The translations under genes were made by a program, and so were the position numbers. Source: Methylophilus medardensis (GTDB lineage Bacteria; Pseudomonadota; Gammaproteobacteria; Burkholderiales; Methylophilaceae). Taken from it: DNA of 64,000 bases. The stretch lies in the NCBI RefSeq assembly GCF_006363915.1, contig NZ_CP040946.1. One strand, written 5' to 3'. Below the pieces are notes generated by a model. That model worked only from the letters and a program-made list of their open reading frames with translations. It searched no databases and had not been told where the DNA came from. Shown here in pieces: positions 50,095 to 58,214 of this stretch (positions are counted from its first letter, which is position 1; every line of letters starts with the position of its first letter).

Positions 50095-50934
50095 TTACTG
50101 ACTCAAGAGCGGAATACCTTCGTCTTTGAGAATGCTGGTGATTTCTGCGCCATGAGCATCAATCACGCGATTCAACACATCGACTAACTCAGGGTGCTGT
50201 TTGCTGACCCCCATCACCACGCTGTAATGCATGGGGATTTTTTCGCCATTGGTTTTTTGCGCGTTGTCATCTACCAGCACCATTTTTAATGGCACCTCAG
50301 ACGACCGCACATAACGCGCAGCTTCTGGCGCCCACAGCATGGCCATGTGCAGATGCATATTGGAGACATCATTGACCAAGCGAGATGGCTCGACGTGAAT
50401 ATAGCGATTACGTGTCGATTGGAAGTTCTGAATCTCGGTGAAGTAATCAAACATGTCATCAAAGCGATTAATTTGCAGCAACATGTTTTTACCTGGGCTG
50501 TCAGGCATGACACCAATACGAAAATTCTTTTGTTTTAAATAAGGATGATCCCAGCTAGTCACCTCAATTTCGCGGTCTTGCCGCGTGATAAAGACATAGC
50601 CAGAACGGTAATAAGGTTTGGTCACCAGCACACGCGGATCTTGAGGATCGGTGCCGATCAACACATCGCATTTGCCCGCTTCCATGTCTTTTTGCAAGAC
50701 CAGCGGGTTGGTCCACCAGAAATAATTGACCGGCATATTCAATGCCTTGCCAATCACGTTTGCAATTTTGTTTTCAAAGCCTTCTTTCTTGTCATTAGAA
50801 AAAGGCAACTCGGTTTTACCGGCACAAATATTCAGGGTATTGGCCGCCAAACTAGGCAAGGCACACACGCCCAGTGCCACAGACAAGCAAATGCTCAACC
50901 ATGCACGACGACTTTTTTTCACTTCAGGCAACAT
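50095..50934 (-). CDS. mxaJ: MxaJ, periplasmic binding protein-like subunit
   Basis: 279 residues from ATG 50934 (ribosome site GGAGAAG); the longer frame to 51012 covers an intergenic hairpin. Signal peptide (LSICLSVALGVCALPSLAA), then an SBP_bac_3-like fold: LNICAGKTELPFSNDKKEGFEN..., DVLIGTDPQDPRV, YYRSGYVFITR, FRIGVMPDSPGKN. MxaJ is needed for active methanol dehydrogenase and can be found bound to it; the ligand is unknown. Confidence 0.94.
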   Translation of the reverse strand: MLPEVKKSRRAWLSICLSVALGVCALPSLAANTLNICAGKTELPFSNDKKEGFENKIANVIGKALNMPVNYFWWTNPLVLQKDMEAGKCDVLIGTDPQDPRVLVTKPYYRSGYVFITRQDREIEVTSWDHPYLKQKNFRIGVMPDSPGKNMLLQINRFDDMFDYFTEIQNFQSTRNRYIHVEPSRLVNDVSNMHLHMAMLWAPEAARYVRSSEVPLKMVLVDDNAQKTNGEKIPMHYSVVMGVSKQHPELVDVLNRVIDAHGAEITSILKDEGIPLLSQ

Positions 50935-50958
50935 TTGTTCTCTTCTCCATTGAGAGAA

Positions 50959-50997
50959 CAGGATGACCGGCCCGCCATAAGGCTGGCGGCCATCCTG
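50959..50997 (-). promoter_or_regulatory. Long hairpin between mxaF and mxaJ
   Basis: CAGGATG (50959-50965) pairs with CATCCTG (50991-50997), and inside it CCGCCA with TGGCGG closes a six-base loop. It begins 29 bases after the mxaF stop (minus strand) and lies just before the mxaJ ribosome site. A stable 3' structure behind mxaF would favour much higher MxaF levels than MxaJ. Confidence 0.65.
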
Positions 50998-51025
50998 GTC
51001 ACGACTTGACAAGGTTATGGTTGAA

Positions 51026-52822
51026 TTACAGGCTGAACACCATCAAACCGCCACCCATTTGTGTGTGGTTTTGCAGCTCTTTGAACGCACCCACCGCACC
51101 CAAACCAGCACTTGGATCGGTCAGGTCAAACACCAAACCAACGCCTGGCCAGCCACCTACGCCATACATACTGCCGACGTACTGTTTGCCCTTAAAGGAG
51201 TAAGTCATTGGAGAACCGATACCACCGGATGGCATCTTGAAGTTCCACAACTCTTTACCGTCTTTGTTATCCAAAGCCTTCAGGTAACCGTCCAGCGTGG
51301 CGTACCAAACCAAACCGCCTTTGGTGTACAAAGTACCGCCCCAAGCCGCGAATTTCTCCCACTTGGTCCATTTTGCTTTACCAGTGGTCAAGTCAAATGC
51401 ACGGATCTGACCCATTTCTTTCTTGGTCGGGCCGTTGGGACCTGGGTACATCGCCAGTGTGGCACCGACGAAGAACTGACCTGCACGGTATGGCAGCATG
51501 AACGGCTCCCAATCCATACAAATATGGTTCAGGCCTGCATACAGCGTCCGGCTTTCAGGATCGTAAGAATCCACCCCTTGGTTATGGAAACCCATCGCGG
51601 ATGGGCAAATGTTGGTGCCTTTGTGATCCATACGTGTGGCGAACTCAGGATCGCGTACTGGCGTGCCTGTTTTCAAGTCCACTTTTTTGAACACATTGAC
51701 GGCTGGGTCCACTTTTTCAGCCACCACTAAGTTGCCGTTTTCACGGTTCAAGGTGTACAAGATACCGTTACGGTCAATGTGGCTCAGCAGCGGCGTCATT
51801 TTGCCGTTCACAGGCTGATCAGTCAGCACCATCTGGTTCACCCCAGCAAAGTCCCACTCATCGTGTGGCGTTTTTTGGTAACCCCATTTGGCCATACCAG
51901 TGTCCAAATCACGACCCCAGATAGTCATGGTCCACTTGTTATCGCCGGGACGCATGGTTTCGTTCCATGGTGCTGGGTTACCTGAACCGTAGTAGAACAG
52001 GTTCAATTTTGGATCATAGGCATACCAACCCCAGTTCGTACCGCCGCCAATTTTCCAAGCGTCGCCTTCCCAGGTTTTTAAGCCCAGACCAAACTGACCA
52101 TAATGTGGATTGTCTTTGTTGAAGTCTTTTGACAAGCGGATAGACTCGTCTGAACCGGTGGCAAATGCACGCCACTTCAATTCACCTGTTTTGAGATCAT
52201 AGGCATTGACTGCGCCACGCACACCCAGCTCAGCACCCGAGCAACCCATTAACACAGTGTCTTTCGCCACAAACGGCGCTTGTGTCAGTGTCTGACCCAC
52301 TTTCGGATCACAGACTTCAACTTCCCAATTGATTTTGCCGCTTTTCGCATCCAAGGCCAGCAAATGACCATTGGCTTGTTTTTTCACGATTTGGCCGGCA
52401 CCGTAAGCGAGACCACGGTCAACCACGTCACAACACATGACGGCTTTGGTAGAAGCATCTTGCTTAGGTTTGTGCTGCCAAACGATCTTGCCCGGGTCAT
52501 TCAAATTTAAGGCATAAGTGTTGTTTGGAAACGCAGAGTGGATGTACATCATGTCGCCAATGACCAATGGCGCACCTTCGTGACCATTGAGCACACCGGT
52601 CGAAAATGACCATGCCGCTTTGACATTTTTAACGTTAGATTTATTAATTTGCGCCAAAGGACTGTTGTGCTGACTATAGTAGCCACCCGTGGCGATCGGC
52701 CAGGCACCGGCAGTATTCACTGCTTTGTCCAAGTCTGCATCTGCCCAGGCAACGCTGGAAACACTTGCAAACAAGCCTCCCAACAACGCGCCTAGCAAGA
52801 CGCGAGATGATGATTTTTTCAT
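51026..52822 (-). CDS. mxaF: MxaF, calcium- and PQQ-dependent methanol dehydrogenase large subunit
   Basis: 598 residues. Signal peptide ending SSVAWA; eight-bladed propeller with W motifs. Adjacent cysteines C130-C131 form the disulfide ring above PQQ; E198 (GAELG), N282 (GSGNPAPWN) are calcium ligands, and the catalytic base is D324 in DEWDFAG. Residue 326, two after that Asp, is Ala; lanthanide-dependent XoxF enzymes have Asp there, so this is the calcium MxaF type. It oxidises methanol to formaldehyde in the periplasm. Strong AGGAGA ribosome site. First gene of the leftward operon. Confidence 0.98.
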   Translation of the reverse strand: MKKSSSRVLLGALLGGLFASVSSVAWADADLDKAVNTAGAWPIATGGYYSQHNSPLAQINKSNVKNVKAAWSFSTGVLNGHEGAPLVIGDMMYIHSAFPNNTYALNLNDPGKIVWQHKPKQDASTKAVMCCDVVDRGLAYGAGQIVKKQANGHLLALDAKSGKINWEVEVCDPKVGQTLTQAPFVAKDTVLMGCSGAELGVRGAVNAYDLKTGELKWRAFATGSDESIRLSKDFNKDNPHYGQFGLGLKTWEGDAWKIGGGTNWGWYAYDPKLNLFYYGSGNPAPWNETMRPGDNKWTMTIWGRDLDTGMAKWGYQKTPHDEWDFAGVNQMVLTDQPVNGKMTPLLSHIDRNGILYTLNRENGNLVVAEKVDPAVNVFKKVDLKTGTPVRDPEFATRMDHKGTNICPSAMGFHNQGVDSYDPESRTLYAGLNHICMDWEPFMLPYRAGQFFVGATLAMYPGPNGPTKKEMGQIRAFDLTTGKAKWTKWEKFAAWGGTLYTKGGLVWYATLDGYLKALDNKDGKELWNFKMPSGGIGSPMTYSFKGKQYVGSMYGVGGWPGVGLVFDLTDPSAGLGAVGAFKELQNHTQMGGGLMVFSL

Positions 52823-52932
52823 AAGATCTCCTAATCTCTGAAGAATTAAGTTTTACGTGGTGTCGCAGACATCCCCCCGAATGCCAAACTTCACGACCGA
52901 ATTGTTAATAATTTGTAACATTGGTCATAGAT

Positions 52933-52997
52933 GAAAGATTCCCTATCATCCATTCAAGAATTCATCTGCTTAAACTGGTCAACAACGGGAATCTTTC
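52933..52997. promoter_or_regulatory. Perfect 11-bp inverted repeat in the mxaF / kinase divergent spacer
   Basis: GAAAGATTCCC (52933-52943) and GGGAATCTTTC (52987-52997) are exact complements, centred 54 bases apart, about five helical turns. The spacer 52823-53101 holds promoters for both directions and no ORF. The spacing puts both half sites on the same DNA face, suiting a dimeric regulator such as the NarL-type protein encoded at 54.8 kb. Confidence 0.7.
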
Positions 52998-53101
52998 ACG
53001 GGGTCATGCATGGCGATGTGTTCTATAGTGCGCAAGGTTGCACATAGCGGGAGCGCAATCCCTTCTGCTATGCAGCATTCAAAACGTTCGGTCATTTAGT
53101 C

Positions 53102-54490
53102 ATGCATTCTTATCAACGATCTATGCCAGTCATTACTGCCCTACACAAACTGGGAAAACTCAGCCGAGCCAGTCAAGACACGCTCATTGTGGTGACGGGC
53201 GTGCTGATGACGTTTATTGCAGCGTCGGCATTTGATCTGGCCGAGCGGGTTAATGCATGGTTACTGACGTATGAATATGCGCAACTGGATGAGGTCCCGC
53301 TGACATTATTTGTGCTGGTATTGCTCAGCGTGTGGTTCAGCCAGCGTCGCATGCGGGAGATTCATGCGGAAATTTTGCACCGCAAGCGCACCGAAGCCGA
53401 GTTGAGCAACAGTCAGCAACTCTACAAAACGCTATTTGATGGCGATCTCACGGGCAATGTGGTGCTTGATATGGATGGGAATATTGGCATGCATAACCGC
53501 GCTTTTGATCGCATTTGTCGGCCACTCAGCCACGACAGAAATGCCTGCGGCCTGTTTGCCTTCGACTGGGCAGACTTTGTGATGCAATTGCAAGCGCAGC
53601 ATGAAATCAACTTTAACAAACTGCAAATCCGCCGGCCAGATGGCCTGCCTTGTTATGTCGGCGCCCGCTTTGTGTATGTGCCGTCAGCGGCGCGTAAACC
53701 AGCGCAAATTCATGGTTATCTGATCGACATGACGGAGCAATGTCTGGTCGAACTGGATTTAGAGCGCACACTCAATGAAAACCGCGTATTGGCACGCCAT
53801 GCCATGCAGATGCAAGAGCAAGAACGTAAATACATTGCGAGTGAAATCCATGATGAAACCGGGCAATATTTGACGGCCATTCGCATGGATGCGCTCACTT
53901 TACAAAAAAGTGACCCCGATCAAGCCCATGTCATTGCGGTGAGAATTGCCTCCAACACCCAGCATGTGCAGCAGTCTATCCGCGCCCTGATTAAGCACTT
54001 GAGACCACCCGCGTTAGATACGCTCGGCTTAATTGGGGCGGTTGAACGGCTCATCAATGATTGGAAAAAATTAAATCCGCTGGTCGAATGCCATCTCGCT
54101 TTAGACACCGGTGAACAAGCGTTACATGAAGACACCAATATTGTCGCTTTTCGTGTGGTGCAAGAGGCGCTCACCAACATCGCGCGGCATGCAGATGCCA
54201 GTGAAGTTTGGGTCACCATACAGATCATCAAGCGCCAAGACAAAAGCCTGCTGCAAATTGAAATTCGCGATAACGGTAAAGGCATGGATACCACACAGGC
54301 CAGCGAAGGCGTGGGTTTGGTGGGTATGCGTGAACGTATCGAGTCCTTGCAAGGCAGTTTCAAGCTGATGAGCGGCTTGCAAGCCGGCACCCTGATTACC
54401 GGTCAACTGCCCTTAAACACCAGCAAAGCGACACCCAAAGCCGCTTCTTTATTATCAGACCCAGGAGTCAACGACTATGCAACCTCTTAA
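53102..54490 (+). CDS. Sensor histidine kinase divergent from mxaF (MxaY-like)
   Basis: 462 residues. Two membrane segments (about 24-45 and 65-80) with a short loop, PAS domain (about 105-215), HisKA_3 domain with phospho-acceptor H250 (YIASEIHDETGQ), and HATPase_c (EIRDNGKGMD, GVGLVGMRERIESL). Position next to mxaF suggests it senses methanol or a metabolite and controls the mxa operon, as two-component systems do in other methylotrophs; the name MxaY is by analogy. ATG 53102 lacks a clear ribosome site. It overlaps the next gene by 14 bases. Confidence 0.9.
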   Translation: MHSYQRSMPVITALHKLGKLSRASQDTLIVVTGVLMTFIAASAFDLAERVNAWLLTYEYAQLDEVPLTLFVLVLLSVWFSQRRMREIHAEILHRKRTEAELSNSQQLYKTLFDGDLTGNVVLDMDGNIGMHNRAFDRICRPLSHDRNACGLFAFDWADFVMQLQAQHEINFNKLQIRRPDGLPCYVGARFVYVPSAARKPAQIHGYLIDMTEQCLVELDLERTLNENRVLARHAMQMQEQERKYIASEIHDETGQYLTAIRMDALTLQKSDPDQAHVIAVRIASNTQHVQQSIRALIKHLRPPALDTLGLIGAVERLINDWKKLNPLVECHLALDTGEQALHEDTNIVAFRVVQEALTNIARHADASEVWVTIQIIKRQDKSLLQIEIRDNGKGMDTTQASEGVGLVGMRERIESLQGSFKLMSGLQAGTLITGQLPLNTSKATPKAASLLSDPGVNDYATS

Positions 54491-54830
54491 ATGGTTAGCC
54501 CTCAGCGCGCTCATCTTGCCGCTCACCCTGTCAGCAAAAGACTTGCAGACCTTAGAACAACCGTTTTTGCAGGCCTACAGCGGCAAGTCGCGCCAGTTTG
54601 TCGAAGAGCAACTGGGCAAACCAGTGAAAAAAGAAGTCGCTGTCAAACCGCACAATGCGGACCAGATTTTACAGGCGCAATCGCAAGCCGCTCCGGGGGC
54701 AGGGGAGCAAATCGAGATGTGGTATTACCAGGGCAAAATTCAATATGCGCCTAACAAGTTCTTTAACACCGCCGAACTGACGTTTGCCGATGACAAATGT
54801 GTGAACATCACGTTTGCGAATAAAAAATAA
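54477..54830 (+). CDS. Small exported protein between kinase and regulator
   Basis: 117 residues, ATG inside the end of the kinase gene, with ribosome site CAGGAGTC. Signal peptide (LALSALILPLTLSAKD) and a mature part resembling small periplasmic SmpA/BamE-like or lipoprotein domains (FVEEQLGKPVKKE..., IEMWYYQGKIQY...ELTFADDKCVNITF). No cysteine at the lipobox position. Overlap with the kinase and 12 bases to the regulator show it belongs to the signalling operon; it may be a sensory partner of the kinase. Function unknown. Confidence 0.75.
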   Translation: MQPLKWLALSALILPLTLSAKDLQTLEQPFLQAYSGKSRQFVEEQLGKPVKKEVAVKPHNADQILQAQSQAAPGAGEQIEMWYYQGKIQYAPNKFFNTAELTFADDKCVNITFANKK

Positions 54831-54842
54831 GCAGTGGCAGCC

Positions 54843-55475
54843 ATGGCAAAAGTGATGATCGCCGACGACCACGCCATGCTCCGGCAAGGCTTGCGTACCA
54901 TGTTAGAACAAGCGCAGCATGAGGTCGCGCCCGACGCCTTAAGTGGCGAAGAGGCCTGCATGCTGGTAGAAAAAAACCATCCTGACTTGTTGATACTGGA
55001 CCTAGACATGCCCGGTATCGGCGGCCTAGAAACGCTCAAGCGGATTTTGCACCGCAAACCACAGATGCGCGTGCTGATTTTTAGCATGCACGATGATTGC
55101 ATCTATGCCACGCGTGCGATTCAGGCAGGTGCCCGCGGCTATGTGACCAAAACAGAACCGCCCGAAGTGGTATTAGAAGCGGTACAGAAGATTCTCAAGG
55201 GAGGGCGTTATATCAATAACGAATTAGCGCAAAGCTTGTCGATGTACCACCTCGAGAGTCAGGAAAATCCAATCCAGAAACTATCGCCACGCGAATTTGA
55301 GGTGTTTCGCCGTATCGCGCAAGGCGAAGCCTTGGCGGCCATTGCCAAAGCGATGCACATTGGCTACAAAACGGTGGCGAATATTCAGACCAATGTCAGG
55401 CAAAAGCTTGGTGTTGAAACCACCGGGCAAGTCGTGCATATTGCGGTGCGTTTTGGCATCATCAAAGGGTTGTAG
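54843..55475 (+). CDS. NarL-family response regulator (MxaB-like)
   Basis: 210 residues from ATG 54843; a GTG at 54834 is in frame. Receiver with D8-D9, phospho-acceptor D53 (ILDLDMPG), and LuxR-type HTH at about 145-205 (LSPREFEVFRRIAQGEALAAIAKAM, GYKTVANIQTNVRQKL). In Methylobacterium MxaB is a response regulator of methanol oxidation; this gene, in the operon divergent from mxaF, is the natural candidate for that role. It follows the small exported protein and precedes an ABC permease by five bases. Confidence 0.9.
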   Translation: MAKVMIADDHAMLRQGLRTMLEQAQHEVAPDALSGEEACMLVEKNHPDLLILDLDMPGIGGLETLKRILHRKPQMRVLIFSMHDDCIYATRAIQAGARGYVTKTEPPEVVLEAVQKILKGGRYINNELAQSLSMYHLESQENPIQKLSPREFEVFRRIAQGEALAAIAKAMHIGYKTVANIQTNVRQKLGVETTGQVVHIAVRFGIIKGL

Positions 55476-55480
55476 TCACC

Positions 55481-56236
55481 GTGCTTGCCATGATGCTGAT
55501 CATTGCGCGCAAAGAATTGCGCAGCCTGTTTGCCACGCCGATGGGCTGGCTAATATTGGGCATATTTCAGGCCATTGTCGGCACCTACTACAGCCTGAGT
55601 TTTAACCAATATTTTGAAATCATGCACAGTGCGCAATGGCAGGTGCAGCGCATCGGTATGACACAGTTTATGGCAGAGGGCGTGTTTGGGGTGGCGGCCA
55701 TATTGATGCTATTGGTGGTGCCGCTCGTCTCGATGAAACTGGTCAGTGAAGAACGCAAAAACCAGACCTTGGTGTTACTCATGAGCGCTCCTTTGAGCAT
55801 CAGCGAACTCATTCTAGGCAAGTTGCTGGGGATGGTACTTTTTCTCAGCCTGTTAATCATCAGCATGGTGGGAATGATTGCAATGCTATTGCCATGGACA
55901 GAAATAGACCTACCCTATCTGCTCACCCACGCCTTCGGTTTATGGTTGTTGATGGTCGCCAGCAGTGCCTTGGGGCTTTATATCTCTTGCCTGACTGCAC
56001 AACCGCTCTTGGCTGCGTTTGGCAGCATGAGCGCGCTCTCAGTGTGCATGCTGCTAGACAAATTTTTTAGTGATGACCATCAGGCACTATTTCATGCGTT
56101 GTCACTAATGCAGCATTACCGCCAACTCTCATTAGGCATGCTCAATAGCCGCGACATCCTGTTTTTCATGCTGTTTGCGCTATTTTTTGTTTTGCTTGCG
56201 ATTCACCGATTAGAGGCTGATCGACGCCATGGCTAA
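55481..56236 (+). CDS. ABC-2 type permease (GldF-like)
   Basis: 251 residues, six hydrophobic segments, with the typical ABC-2 opening IARKELRSLFATPMGWLILGIF and KLVSEERKNQTLVLLMSAPLSISELILGKLLG. GTG 55481 is the first start; ATG 55490 or 55493 are alternatives. It overlaps the GldG-like gene by eight bases. The ATP-binding protein that would be expected in front of it is missing; the regulator gene stands there instead. Confidence 0.87.
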   Translation: MLAMMLIIARKELRSLFATPMGWLILGIFQAIVGTYYSLSFNQYFEIMHSAQWQVQRIGMTQFMAEGVFGVAAILMLLVVPLVSMKLVSEERKNQTLVLLMSAPLSISELILGKLLGMVLFLSLLIISMVGMIAMLLPWTEIDLPYLLTHAFGLWLLMVASSALGLYISCLTAQPLLAAFGSMSALSVCMLLDKFFSDDHQALFHALSLMQHYRQLSLGMLNSRDILFFMLFALFFVLLAIHRLEADRRHG

Positions 56237-57638
56237 ACACAGATTTTTTTCAGCCATCAAGCGCTGGCTGGCTAGCAACGGCCTTGGCTGGCCACACCCG
56301 CTGGTAGTGCCTGCCATGGTGTTATTCATTTTGCTATTGGGTAGCCTAGCCTGGCAGTTTCGCATCATGGTGGATACCACGCACAATCAGCGCAATACCT
56401 TGTCATCCGCCAGCTTAGCGGCGTTACAGCAGTTGTCAGGGCCAGTCGAAGTGACCGCTTTTTGCAGCAATAGCCCTTATAAAGGGCGCTATTTCAGAAA
56501 ATCGATCAGCGCATTGCTGCAACGCTATGAAACCGTATATGCGGATTTGCATATGCAATTTATTGATCCCGCCACCGCCCCTACCTTGGCCCGCACGCAG
56601 CAAATCAAAAAAGAAGGTGAAATGATCATCCGCTATCGTGGCCAAGAAAAGCGCATGTATTTACCGTATACCGAGCAAGCCTTTACCAACGTGCTGCTGC
56701 AATTGCAGCACGGCGAACGCGCGCCGCTATGGTTTATGGCGGGGCATGGTGAAACTGTGCTAGAAGATACAACGACGCATGGCGGCAGCGTGCTGGCCCA
56801 AGCGATGCACAACGCTGGTTTACGTTTCAACTCGGCACACACCCTGCCCGCGCTGGCCCAGCAAGATCACATGCGCCCGACGCTGGTGCTAGCCGGGGCC
56901 AGCAGCGCTTATCCCGCCGACCAAGTCACAGAAATCACCCACCATGTTGCGCTAGGCGGCAATCTCATCTGGCTGGTCGACACCGCACAAACACAAGGCC
57001 TACAGACGCTAACAGACACCCTAGGCATCGAGATTAGCGCAGGCATGGTCATCGACCCGGGCAACCGAGCATTCGACATTCCGCTCCACAGCTTAAGCAC
57101 GCAACACTATGCGGCACAGGGCCCAACCGAAGACTTTGCCCTGCGCACCTTTTTTGAGCAAGCCCACGCCATTCAACGCAATCGCCAACCGAATGACGCT
57201 TGGCACACCCTGCCACTGGTCGCCGCCGCAACACAAGGCTGGACCAGCAAACATTATCGCCCGGGAGCCTCCGCAACGCAGATTCAGTTTGATGCTAACC
57301 AAGATGTACAAGGACCGGCGACTATCATGCTGGCCTTAGAAAAAACGCTTAAAACAGGTGAGCGACAACGAATTTTAGTCATCGGCAGTCGGCAGTTTTT
57401 TAGCAACCAACAAATTCAGCGCGGCGGCAATTTGGCACTCACTCTGCAAAGTCTAAAATGGGTAGTCAATAACCAACCCAGCATCCATGTTCCAGTGACC
57501 CCGCTGAGAGACAGTGTAGTCGCCCTACCCACCAATCAAACAGGGTTGATTCTGTTATTTAATAGTTTTCAATTTGGTCTGCCAGCCCTTTTAATATGGG
57601 CAGGCTGGTTGCGGTGGCGCCGTAAACAGCGTGCTTAA
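56229..57638 (+). CDS. GldG-like ABC transporter auxiliary protein
   Basis: 469 residues. N-terminal membrane segment (about 25-45), a large periplasmic domain of the GldG/ABC_transp_aux type (VEVTAFCSNSPYKGRYFRKSISALLQRY..., GHGE, VLAGASSAYPADQVTEITHHVALGGNLIWLVD) and a C-terminal membrane segment (about 438-458). Together with the preceding permease it forms the membrane part of an ABC-2 type complex; its substrate is unknown. The gene ends 29 bases before an integron cassette array. Confidence 0.85.
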   Translation: MAKHRFFSAIKRWLASNGLGWPHPLVVPAMVLFILLLGSLAWQFRIMVDTTHNQRNTLSSASLAALQQLSGPVEVTAFCSNSPYKGRYFRKSISALLQRYETVYADLHMQFIDPATAPTLARTQQIKKEGEMIIRYRGQEKRMYLPYTEQAFTNVLLQLQHGERAPLWFMAGHGETVLEDTTTHGGSVLAQAMHNAGLRFNSAHTLPALAQQDHMRPTLVLAGASSAYPADQVTEITHHVALGGNLIWLVDTAQTQGLQTLTDTLGIEISAGMVIDPGNRAFDIPLHSLSTQHYAAQGPTEDFALRTFFEQAHAIQRNRQPNDAWHTLPLVAAATQGWTSKHYRPGASATQIQFDANQDVQGPATIMLALEKTLKTGERQRILVIGSRQFFSNQQIQRGGNLALTLQSLKWVVNNQPSIHVPVTPLRDSVVALPTNQTGLILLFNSFQFGLPALLIWAGWLRWRRKQRA

Positions 57639-57667
57639 CTGAACAAGCACTGCGTACTGATGTTGTT

Positions 57668-57726
57668 ACATAACGTTTGAATAAGAGGCACGCTTGAGTG
57701 TGTCACGCTTGAATGATGGGTTAGGT
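57668..57726 (-). repeat. attC site (59-be) of an integron-type cassette
   Basis: Read on the minus strand, the 59-bp element begins ACCTAAC (RYYYAAC, 57726-57720) and ends GTTATGT (57674-57668), with internal TTCAAGC and CAAACG sections that make the imperfect stem typical of attC. The stop codon of the cassette gene lies inside the first core site, as is usual. It closes cassette 2. Confidence 0.85.
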
Positions 57727-58134
57727 ACCATTAGGCGTATCCCAGAAATGCAGAATTCCCTCTGGTAGCTTGCCTGTGAGGCTTGTGTAATTTGAAACAG
57801 CTCTCTCAAGCATCTCCTCTGCGTCTGCTTTGATGTCGAACTCCAGCGACTCGTCACCGGCATAGTGTTTTAGCTCATTACGAGTTAAGTTCATTAAATC
57901 AGCAATTGTCTTATCGATGTTAGGTTCGTGTTCTCCAAGGTGTCGGGCAAACTTAACTATCGTTTCCTTGATGTTGTCGAATGAGGGCTCAAGGCCAAGC
58001 TTGCGCATGCGCTTCCCTAATATCTCTTCAGCAGCACCAGCAAGAGTGATGCAACTGATGAAGTCTCCATCGCGCCACATTTGCAATGCAGTTATTAGCT
58101 GACGCTCGGCAATCTCAAGTGCGGTAAGTTTCAT
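57721..58134 (-). CDS. Cassette-borne protein with HEPN-like R-x4-H motif
   Basis: 137 residues from ATG 58134; the frame open to 58167 starts inside an attC site and is a well-known artefact. All-helical, cytoplasmic. R85-N-E-L-K-H90 fits the R-x4-6-H catalytic motif of HEPN RNases, and the first helices (LITALQMWRDGDFISCITLAGAAEEIL) resemble the HEPN helix pattern. HEPN proteins act in toxin-antitoxin and defence systems, but no MNT or antitoxin partner is present here. Its base composition (AT-richer) differs from its neighbours. Family placement is a by-eye inference. Confidence 0.75.
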   Translation of the reverse strand: MKLTALEIAERQLITALQMWRDGDFISCITLAGAAEEILGKRMRKLGLEPSFDNIKETIVKFARHLGEHEPNIDKTIADLMNLTRNELKHYAGDESLEFDIKADAEEMLERAVSNYTSLTGKLPEGILHFWDTPNGT

Positions 58135-58151
58135 GGGATTAGTTATTGGGC

Positions 58152-58211
58152 GCCTGACGTTTGACATAAGGGGCGCGCTTTAGCGCGTCCCACTTGAAGG
58201 ATGGGTTGGGA
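58152..58211 (-). repeat. attC site (59-be) of an integron-type cassette, variant 3' core
   Basis: On the minus strand it begins TCCCAAC (58211-58205), carries a GC-rich inner stem (GACGCGCTAAAGCGCGCC), TTATGTCAAACG, and ends GTCAGGC (58158-58152). The consensus 3' core is GTTRRRY; here the third base is C, which would probably reduce recombination. It closes cassette 1. Confidence 0.85.
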
Positions 58212-58214
58212 ATA

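Noticed and set aside
51026..52822. Lanthanide-dependent XoxF methanol dehydrogenase
   Set aside because: The residue two after the catalytic Asp is Ala (DEWDFAG), not Asp, and a small subunit gene mxaI and complete mxaRSACKL set follow, so this is calcium-type MxaF.
57666..57863. 65-residue minus-strand ORF ending NPSFKRDTLKRASYSNVM
   Set aside because: It runs through the attC site in a second frame and overlaps the cassette gene; the ending is simply translated attC sequence.
58134..58167. Upstream start (MSNVRR...) for the HEPN-like cassette gene
   Set aside because: These codons lie inside and just after the attC element; translation from attC sequence is a common annotation artefact, and ATG 58134 gives the natural start.
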